Part shown: positions 35,401 through 46,000 of the stretch, piece by piece | Numbering within the stretch: position 1 is the first letter of the stretch | Layout of the letters: each line of letters opens with the position of its first letter | Assembly (NCBI GenBank): GCA_036245525.1 | Contig: BTPG01000005.1 | Span: 205,234,210 to 205,298,209 of the forward strand | Source: Semisulcospira habei | Lineage: Eukaryota; Mollusca; Gastropoda; Semisulcospiridae | Length of the DNA: 64,000 bases | Direction of reading: 5' to 3' | Program-made: the position numbers and the translations under genes | Notes under the pieces: model-generated | The model's database searches: none | Told to the model about the DNA's origin: nothing | Seen by the model: only the letters and a program-made list of their open reading frames with translations

Positions 35401-38400
35401 CTACCCATCAGCTGTGACAGACCCAACCATCAGCTGTGACAGACCCAGCCGGGAAGAGATCAGAAAAGCAGTGGCATTTTTGAAGAATGGCAAAGCAGCA
35501 GGGCCAGATGGCATCCCAGCGGAGTCTCTGAAAGCAGACCTAGAGACAACAGTTGAGATGCTGTACCCACTGTTTGGAAAGATCTGGGAAGAGGAGGTGA
35601 TGCCAGCTGACTGGAAGGAGGGGTACCTAATCAAGCTTCCCAAGAAAGGCGACCTCAGCAAGTGTTTCAACTACAGAGGAATCACCTTGCTGTCAGTACC
35701 AGGAAAGGTCTTCAACAGGATCATCCTAGAGAGAATGAAGAGCTCCGTTGACCCCCAGCTGAGAGACCAGCAAGCAGGATTCAGGAAGAACCGATCATGT
35801 ACAGACCAGATCGCCACTCTCCGCATCATCGTGGAACAGTCTCTGGAGTGGAGCTCCCCGCTGTACGTCAACTTTGTGGATTATGAGAAAGCATTTGACA
35901 GCGTGGACCGAGAGACTCTGTGGAAACTCCTACGACACTACGGTGTACCCACAAAGCTCGTCCGCCTGATCAAGAGCAGCTATGATGGCATGACATGTCG
36001 CGTGATCCACGAAGGGCAGTTCACCAGAGAGCTCCAGGTCAGAACTGGTGTCAGGCAGGGGTGTCTGCTGTCTCCGTTCCTCTTCCTACTGGCCATAGAC
36101 TGGGTCATGAAGATGACCACAGAGCACAGACGAAGTGGAATACAGTGGACACTGTGGACACAGCTTGACGACCTCGATTTTGCAGACGACTTGGTATTAC
36201 TGTCCCACACTCATCAACAAATGCAGGACAAGACCACGAGGCTTGCTGACATCTCGTCCCAAGTGGGCCTCACCATTCACAAACAGAAAACAAAGACAAT
36301 GAGGCTGAACGCAACCAGGGAAGAACCAGTCTTGCTTGCTGGCACCCCGTTGGAGGAGGTGGAGTCCTTCACCTATCTCGGGAGCATCATAGACAAAAAA
36401 GGCGGCACTGATGCAGATGTCAGAGCACGAATCGGTAAATCCAGAGCAGCCTTTCTCCAGTTGAAAATAGTGTGGAGTTCCAGAGAGCTGTCACAACACA
36501 CCAAAGTCCGGATTTTCAACTCCAATGTAAAAGCAGTTCTCCTATATGGAGCAGAAACTTGGAGATTGACAAAAACCACAGTCAACAGAGTACAGACCTT
36601 CATGAACAGTTGCTTTAGAAGAATTTTGAAAATCCACTGGCCAGAGAAGATCAGCAACGTCAGACTCTGGGAAAGAACAGAGCAGATAACAGCAGAGAAT
36701 GAAATTGGGCGAAGAAGATGGGGATGGATCGGTCACAGTCTGAGAAAGCCAGCTTCCAGTATCACTAGGCAGGCATTGTCATGGAACCCCCAGGGAAAGA
36801 GGAAAAGAGGTAGGCCGAGAAACTCCTGGCGTCGAGACCTCCAAGCAGACATCAAGAGACTGGGAACCACCTGGAGTAGAATCGAAGGAGAAGCACAGGA
36901 CAGGAGTTGCTGGAGGTCTCTCGTCGACGGCCTATACCCGGGTAGGGGTGACAGGCGTAAGTAAGTAAGTTAACCTCCTCGCCCTCACTGCTAGTGGATG
37001 CAGATTGTGTTTGTGAGATCTTGGTTAATTCAACACCGAAGAGAGTCGGCCATCCAGGGAACATTGACACAGAGTGGCATCAGCAAGAGGCATAGATGCT
37101 CATGGTCCCCTGCAACAGCAGGGGCTTGTGAGGATCTGTGTCTCTTGCAGTTTGATTGTGCTCGCTTTGTTTTCATCTGCAACAGCAGGGGCTTGTGAGG
37201 ATCTGTGTCTCTTGCAGTTTGATTGTGCTCGCTTTGTTTTCATCTGCAACAGCAGGGGCTTGTGAGGATCTGTGTCTCTTGCAGTTTGATTGTGCTCGCT
37301 TTGTTTTCATCTGCAACAGCAGGGGCTTGTGAGGATCTGTGTCTCTTGCAGTTTGATTGTGCTCGCTTTGTTTTCATCTGCAACAGCAGGGGCTTGTGAG
37401 GATCTGTGTCTCTTGCAGTTTGATTGTGCTCGCTTTGTTTTCATCTGCAACAGCAGGGGCTTGTGAGGATCTGTGTCTCTTGCAGTTTGATTGTGCTCGC
37501 TTTGTTTTCATCTGCAACAGCAGGGGCTTGTGAGGATCTGTGTCTCTTGCAGTTTGATTGTGCTCGCTTTGTTTTCATCTGCAACAGCAGGGGCTTGTGA
37601 GGATCTGTGTCTCTTGCAGTTTGATTGTGCTCGCTTTGTTTTCATCTGCAACAGCAGGGGCTTGTGAGGATCTGTGTCTCTTGCAGTTTGATTGTGCTCG
37701 CTTTGTTTTCATCTGCAACAGCAGGGGCTTGTGAGGATCTGTGTCTCTTGCAGTTTGATTGTGCTCGCTTTGTTTTCATCTGCAACAGCAGGGGCTTGTG
37801 AGGATCTGTGTCTCTTGCAGTTTGATTGTGCTCGCTTTGTTTTCATCTGCAACAGCAGGGGCTTGTGAGGATCTGTGTCTCTTGCAGTTTGATTGTGCTC
37901 GCTTTGTTTTCATCTGCAACAGCAGGGGCTTGTGAGGATCTGTGTCTCTTGCAGTTTGATTGTGCTCGCTTTGTTTTCATCTGCAACAGCAGGGGCTTGT
38001 GAGGATCTGTGTCTCTTGCAGTTTGATTGTGCTCGCTTTGTTTTCATCTGCAACAGCAGGGGCTTGTGAGGATCTGTGTCTCTTGCAGTTTGATTGTGCT
38101 CGCTTTGTTTTCATCTGCAACAGCAGGGGCTTGTGAGGATCTGTGTCTCTTGCAGTTTGATTGTGCTCGCTTTGTTTTCATCTGCAACAGCAGGGGCTTG
38201 TGAGGATCTGTGTCTCTTGCAGTTTGATTGTGCTCGCTTTGTTTTCATCTGCAACAGCAGGGGCTTGTGAGGATCTGTGTCTCTTGCAGTTTGATTGTGC
38301 TCGCTTTGTTTTCATCTGCAACAGCAGGGGCTTGTGAGGATCTGTGTCTCTTGCAGTTTGATTGTGCTCGCTTTGTTTTCATCTGCAACAGCAGGGGCTT

Positions 38401-40040
38401 GTGAGGATCTGTGTCTCTTGCAGTTTGATTGTGCTCGCTTTGTTTTCATCTGCAACAGCAGGGGCTTGTGAGGATCTGTGTCTCTTGCAGTTTGATTGTG
38501 CTCGCTTTGTTTTCATCTGCAACAGCAGGGGCTTGTGAGGATCTGTGTCTCTTGCAGTTTGATTGTGCTCGCTTTGTTTTCATCTGCAACAGCAGGGGCT
38601 TGTGAGGATCTGTGTCTCTTGCAGTTTGATTGTGCTCGCTTTGTTTTCATCTGCAGCTGCAGGGGCTCATGAGAATCTATGCCTCTTGCAGTTTACCATT
38701 ATCATACTGAGGCTAAAAGCTTCAAATCTGTGCACTGCCATATGCAAGCTACATTATAGTACTTACAGATAAGGATATAGACCAATGACTTTAGTTCAAG
38801 GGTGGTGCCAGAATAGCTTGGTGCCTAGAGGCGCCAAGCTATTCAGGCACTTCCCTTGAACTATTTTAGTCAAACTTATTTCACGCACTGGTGTATTCCA
38901 AATGATAAGAGATAACTTTTACATCCTGATACACTAGTGTGTGAAATAAATTTTCGTTCAGGGGTAGTGCCAGAATAGCTTGGCGCCTGTGGGCACCAAG
39001 CTATTCTGGCACTACCCTTGAATGAAAATAGTTCATCTATCCACTAATCTGTAACATAGCCTTCATAGGACAAGACACTAATCTGAAACCTTTCAGCCTC
39101 GGGATGTAATGGGTTAGTGGAAGGAGGCAGGATGGCAGACTTTACAAGGATTGTGTTCAAATTGTAGGCTGCTTTGTATGCCAATACAGTGAACTTTGAC
39201 ACGTAGAAAAATGTCATACTTATTTGTTTACATGTGAAGTATGTTATAAGTGATATAGTCTTCACGAAAAACGTGATCGGGACCTCTGAAAAGCCTTGTC
39301 ACATCTGACTTTTGTCATGTATCTGGTCTTGTTATGAGTGAAATATACTGTACGTATGATTTGTGGGATGCTTTGTACTTTTGTCATGTATCTGGTCTTG
39401 TTATGAGTGAAATATACTGTACGTATGATTTGTGGGATGCTTTGTACTTTTGTCATGTATCTGGTCTTGTTATGAGTGAAATATACTGTACATATGATTT
39501 GTGGGATGCTTTGTACTTTTGTCATGTATCTGGTCTTGTTATGAGTGAAATATACTGTACGTATGATTTGTGGGATGCTTTGTACTTTTGTCATGTATCT
39601 GGTCTTGTTATGAGTGAAATATACTGTACGTATGATTTGTGGGATGCTTTGTACTTTTGTCATGTATCTGGTCTTGTTATGAGTGAATTATACTGTACGT
39701 ATGATTTGTGGGATGCTTTGTACAGTGCTAACATCAGTTACAAACCCTGTTGCAGGCTTCCTACATTACACTACGACACACACTCCAGCCGACTACCGCC
39801 CAAGGTATAGAAGCCTTGGACAGTTTGCGAGCTGTAGTGGATGGGGCAGGACTACCAACATACCCGGACACCAAGGGTCTGCCCAAATACAAATGTTTTG
39901 CTTACGACCAGTCCTACATGTCTTTTGAAACCAACAGGGTAAGTCTGTCATTTCCAGCACCACTTGGAGATGGATTCTTGATGCCAAGTCAAGGATAGTG
40001 CTTCAAGCCAATCAAAGCACTACCCTTGAGCTATACAAGT

Positions 40041-40073
<33 letters not shown>

Positions 40074-43000
40074 CATGGTTGAGCCTTCTTATGGTATGAT
40101 TGGTTTCACTATTGTCTAGTTGATTGTGCATGTTGATTTCAATACATTTCTGTGAAAGTACATTCCTGTAGGTTTTTGACTTTACCAAAATGTGCGTTTT
40201 AACACATTTACTGCTGAGAAACAGTGCTGGAGGCATAGAAGCTCATGAGCCCCCACAGTTGCGGGGGCCCATGAGGTTCTATGCCTCTGGCTTGTAGTCA
40301 TCTTCCATGGATGGACTGCGTTCTCTGGCGTTGAATCTACGCTTATTCGAGATGGACAACGTTCCACAACATGCAGTGAAGGGGGTTAACCCTTTTAGCC
40401 CCAAGGTCCCATTTCTCAAATTTTGGAGGTGTTGCCAAACGACCCTGTACCAGTTGTAGGAGACGGATTGATCATGATAATTCAAGGGTAGTGCCAGATG
40501 AGCTTGGTGCCTTCAGGCGCCAAGCTTATCTGGCACTACCCTTGAATTATCATGATCAATCCGTCTCCTTCTGCAAGGTCTCCGGGGCTAAACGGGTTAA
40601 TGTGATTGTTTTCTGTTTTAACCACCGCGTGCAGGTACTGCAGGGAGAGTTGTACCGTAACCTGTTGCTGTCTGCCGTGTGTGTGCTGGTGGTGACCTTC
40701 GTCCTCATCGCAAACCTGTGGACAAGTATCCTCGTCTTCCTCTGTGTCATCTTCACCGTGGTGAGGGACAGTGGTCTTTGTTTACTTGCATTCATTGCTC
40801 ACTGTTGTGGTGCGCATTTAGAAAGGGCAAATGCGCACTTAACTAACCCTTTTAGCCCCAAGGTCCCAGTTCTCCCATTTTGAGGGTGTTGCCTAACGAC
40901 TGTGTACCAGTTGCAGGAGAGGTATTGACCATGATAATTCAAGGGTAGTGCCAGATTAGCTTGGCGCCTGAAGGTGCCAAGCTAATCTGGCACTGCCCTT
41001 GAATTATCATGGTCAATCCACCTCCTGATGTAGGGACTCGGGGCTAAATGGGTTAAATTTTCAGGTTACATTTTCAAAATAAACATGCTCACAAGAAAAC
41101 AATTCAAAGAATAGATGTTTTACAGAAATCAGAAGTAGGTAAGATGCCTGGACAAACATGCGATATGGTGGGTTTGTCTGGGCTTTTAATTCATTGTTTT
41201 CGTCGAAACACGTGCAGTTTTGACCTACTTCTGATTTCAGAAATTGTCATTGTTTCTTTGTCTGTATGTCCATTTAAAACAAAACTACCACCGCACAACA
41301 GAAAATGTAACAAATTGTGCTGTATTTGTCCTGTCGAAAAGTCTTTCTTTCTTTCTTGGGATTTTCTTAGCTTTTTACTCGCTTATCAGTCATCTTTTTG
41401 GTCTGGCTTATGTGGATACATTGTATTGCCAGTTCTTCACAAATGATATATGGCTAATTACCCGTGCTGCAAGGCATATCTTGTAAAATTGAAAGAGTCA
41501 GAACTTTTTAGGACATCTCAGGACAATTCTCACCGTTTCTGCATCCAGTGCCTCAGGAAATGTATCAGCAGTTGTGTTAATGCACTTGTTTACAGTGGAT
41601 AGGACAGACAAGCTTTCTTGTTTGATTATTTAGCCTGGGACGAATGCAAAAGTGATGTAGTTCTGATTTTGGTTATACATACGGAACAGTTTCTGTAATA
41701 CTTCTTACCGGTCGCAACAGCAGCAGTCATTGTTGGGAATTTGATTTTGCAATATCAAAATGAAGCAATAGTTCAGATGTTCCCCGTTAAAACGACTGAA
41801 CTCCAAGCTGGACTTGTAACCTAGACTACTGACCCACTAATAGCCGTGACTAGGTCATACGGAGTCAGCCATCTTGGCTGGCGAAGTTTTCTTTTGGCAT
41901 CCGCCAGTACTCTACCGGCTCTCCGGCCTATACGCTTTAAGTTTTGATATATCAAACAATATCTCTTACTTACCCTGGCCTTCCTGTGTCGATCCATGGC
42001 CATCATAATTGGTATATCCCTCTGGCAAATTCACATTTTAAGATTGTCCCACTGACATCGTAAGCCTAGCTATACATTCCTTTGAAAAATTTTACTGCGC
42101 ATGCGCAGATATGCTATCTTTACTACGGCGACTGACCTTGACTTTGGCCCCGCACTGCAGATTCTACACTGGCATTGAGCCCTGGCCTGTGACAATTGGT
42201 TCGGCGTGTGCGTTGGCCTCGCTGGCTGTTGAGCTCTGGCTATTTATAATTAATATTGCTAAATTAAACAATGTGGACGATCTTATCGACCACCTTTAAA
42301 TCATATTGCTGCTGTCGGTGACTTAACAACTGATGAAAGTTTCAATAACATCAAAGACATATTTAATGACCACCTTGACATGAAGAGTGGGCATATGGAT
42401 TAGTATTGTTATAATCTTTACATTAATTATGTACATAGACCGACTGGTCAGTTTTTAACTTGTATATATGGTCCTTTTAACCATTCTTAAATATATTATT
42501 AAAATTAAATTTATTATGACTCCTTTTAAATGGAAGGGGCCGTTGTTGTGGGTAACTCTATGGCCTTGGTGCCTGACGATCTTTTTAGCCAATAAATTTT
42601 AGATCAAGTAACCTGTGACCGTTAACCTTGTGTCACCATCTTAACCTGATAAATTGTTTCACTTAGTACCCCCTCCCCCAAATCCCCTTTCTTTTTTTCT
42701 TTTTTTTTTCACTCCTTCGTTATACAGTGCTAGTCCCCCATACCCCAGTTGGTAGTGAGGACAGTAAATTGGAAATAATGAATGAAGATGTTCCCCATTA
42801 ATTGGTAAGCATCATTCAGTGAGTTAAGGGTCTGGCTGTAGGTAGTGGTGTTTATCACGATTCCTGTAGGGAAAAAACCCACAAACGACAGCCAAAGGGT
42901 TGACCCTTTTAGCCCCAAGGTCCCATTTCTCAAATTTTGGAGGTGTTGCCTAACGACTGTGTACCACTTGCAGGAGATGGATTGACCATGATAATTCAAG

Positions 43001-46000
43001 GGTAGTGCCAGATGAGCTTGGTGCCTACAGGTGCCAAGCTCATCAGGCACTACCTTTGAATTATCATGGTCAATCCATCTCCTGCTGTAGGAACTCGGGG
43101 CGAAATGGGTTAAACAGTTGAACAGCTTGCCTTGCGTGCCAACAGGTGGACGTGGCCGGCAGCTTGCAGTTTTGGGGGACGACGATTGACACGGCCAGTA
43201 GCATATTGCTCACATTGTCTGTAGGGCTGGCGGTCGATTACTCCGCGCACATCGGACACACCTTTATGACTATCTCCGGACCACGCCCAGGTAAGGCATT
43301 TATTGATGCAGCCACTGGCGTACAGCGCACGTTGTCGGTGGGCTGGTGGTTGATTACTTTACCTTTGTCAGACACACTGCAGCTTCAATCATAGAAAAGA
43401 GAGGCAGATAACGCTGCCTTGGTCAAAGTTAACTCATGGCCACTTTCCCCAAATTTTGAAGGTGTCATCTAGCAACTGTGTACCAGCTGCAGAAGTTGGA
43501 TCGACCATGATAATTCAAGGGTAGTGCCAGGTTAGCTTGAAGCTAATCTGGCACTACCCTTGAATTATCATGGTCGATCCTTCTCCTGCTGTAGGGCGTT
43601 GGGGTTAAAAGGGTTAATAGATCTAGCATGGTGTTAACCCATTCACTGTCGGTGGACGCAGACTGAATCATTGAACTATAACACAAAGAACCCCAACCAG
43701 CAAAGGCGCCAAGCTGTCCTGGGACCACCCTTGTACTATCATGGTCAAATTTATCTCGTATTAGAGTGCATCAGCTGTCCTGGGACCACCCTTGAACTAT
43801 CATGGTCAAATTTATCTCGTATTAGAGTGCATCAGCTGTCCTGGGACCACCCTTGAACTATGATGGTCAAATTTATCTCGTATTAAAGTGCATCAGCTGT
43901 CCTGGCACCACCCGTGAACTATCATGTTCAAATTTATCACATATTAGAGTGCATCAGCTGACCTGGCACCACCCGTGAACTAACATGTTCAAATTTATCT
44001 CATATTAGAGTGCATCAGCTGTCCTGGCACCACCCTTGAACTATCATGTTCAGTCTGGCGCCTGAATTGTAATGTAGCCTTCACATAAGCAATGCCTAAA
44101 GTGAACAAAATCAGCATCATGATGTCATGTGTTAATAAAGAAAAAAAGTTATTTTTTAAAAATTTTATTTTTCTTGGCATGCTGTGGCATTGAGATATGC
44201 CCTGGTATTCTCGTGTGTTTAATGTTTTTCTTCTTCTCTGCATAGAGAGGACTATTGCCACGCTGCGCAACATCGGCCCAGCAGTCTTCAATGGAGGCTT
44301 CAGCACATTCCTGGCCTTTGTCTTGCTTGCCAACAGTGCCAGCTATGGATTTGTTGTTTTCTTCAGGGTATGAATCTCATGCTTTGTTTAACAAATGTGT
44401 ATAAAATGCCAATAATTGTAGTTATTGTAAGACATGTGTGGATCGGTCATAGACGTGAGCCATAAGGGCTTTGCCTTTCTTGTTGATAGAATTGTAGTTA
44501 TTATCAACAGTTTTGCAAACTGTCCAATCAAATTTGACACAAAGGTAGCTGATTATGATAAGACCTTCCTATGTATACAAATTTAGTTGACTCATCGCAA
44601 ACGTCAAGGCTCACGGTGTGAAAACTGATTAAATTTTGAGAAAACATGGATTTTGCTGGTGCAGAAGACCTTCACTTATTGTCACAAAGGTCACATATAT
44701 AAATTGGACATACACATGAGCCATAAGGGCTTTGCTGTTCTTGTTCTCCTTTTGCACAAAGGGGTGAGTTGGGGGGGGGGGGGGGGGGGGGGGTTAAGGT
44801 GATGGTCAACATTTTCAGTACATTTTTTTTATTTTCCCATTTCAGGTATTTTCCACGGTGGTGATTTTTGGGCTTTTCCACGGTCTGACGTTTTTACCTG
44901 TACTGCTGAGTTTTGTGGGACCCCCGGCCTATATTCACGCTGACATCATTCCAAAATCGCGTGAGATGAGTGTCGTAGCCAGAAACGATTCCAAGATGAA
45001 TCCATCTACTGCATCTGGGGAAAATGGATATTCAAACCATATAGAGGTGAGGCAGATATTTTTGTTTATGTGAATTAAATACAGTTACACACAGCAAGAT
45101 TTGTGCACGTGCATGTGGACGTTATTGTATGCATAAGGGGACAGATTTTAAAAAAAATTCACACGCACACGTGCATGCATGCTAGGAAGTTTGAAATGAG
45201 AAGATGCACTTTTGACAGCGCAACACATATTGAGGGTTACAAACGGGCATAAAATCTGCATACATGAAAAAGTAAAAGGAGGGGACAAATTGTGTTGTTT
45301 CATTTTTGCTGCCAGGTACACGTGCAAGTAAGTACTGTTAACCCTTTATATGTCATAGTGCACTTGTTTTTAATCCTTGACTTGAAGGGGTTATGCACTT
45401 GTGCTAATTTTCTATGACACATGGGTTAAGATTCAGTGCACTTGTACTAATGTTTCTTAACCCAGGTTGATTTTTAAAAAATTCGCTTGTTTTATAAAAG
45501 CTACGTTACAATTAAGAAGAGAAATAATACCATTTTAGCTCAAGGGTGGTGCCAGAATAGCTTGGCGCCTAAGGCGCCAAGCTATTCTGGCACCACCCTT
45601 GAACTGTCATAGAGTAATTTCAAACATAAAAGGGTTAACATACATTGATTATTATGCACTGTGATTAATTGTTCACGATGTTTGTTTTGGCCACAGGACA
45701 CACAGGGTGCAGTGGTTTGGTTGCACATCACTCCCTCTCCCAGTGTTTCCTCTCTCTATGGTTGCAGGGTCAGATCCTTGGTGTATCATTTGAAAAAGCT
45801 TGACACTAAATCCTGATTGCAAGAGCTGCAGTCAGCATGACAGTCACATTTTGCGTTGCACTTTCTTCTGTCGAGGAGAAGGTGCTGTGCAAAATGTGAT
45901 TGGTCTTGCAGTCCACTACTCGTGTAGACCCAGTCTGATTTGACGCATAAGATGTAGTCAGGAAGACAAATCACATTTCACGTCGCACATTCCATTTAGA

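Larger units (their letters stand above)
32444..36969 (+). mobile_element. RTE-1 outer copy (+), 5'-truncated, split by a second RTE-1
   Basis: Plus-strand element pieces 32444-32548 and 34877-36969, flanked by TTAACCTCCTCGCC at 32430-32443 and 36970-36983 (14-bp target duplication). The 3' end is a (GTAA)n tail. A minus-strand copy of the same family sits inside. Confidence 0.92.

Noticed and set aside
34813..35439. Independent 208-aa gene
   Set aside because: It is the N-terminal piece of the outer RTE-1 RT, cut off by the 22-bp duplication.
855..36964. Cellular genes encoded by LINE reverse transcriptases (for example craniofacial development protein 2-like)
   Set aside because: FADD-type RT, tail repeats and target duplications show they are retrotransposons.
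37112..38652. Regular repeats resembling a CRISPR array
   Set aside because: Perfect head-to-tail units without variable spacers, in an intron-bearing eukaryotic gene; a minisatellite.
39334..39810. 158-aa repetitive open frame (and 133 aa on the other strand)
   Set aside because: It is the 69-bp minisatellite read through; the period is a multiple of three. It is out of frame with exon 14.
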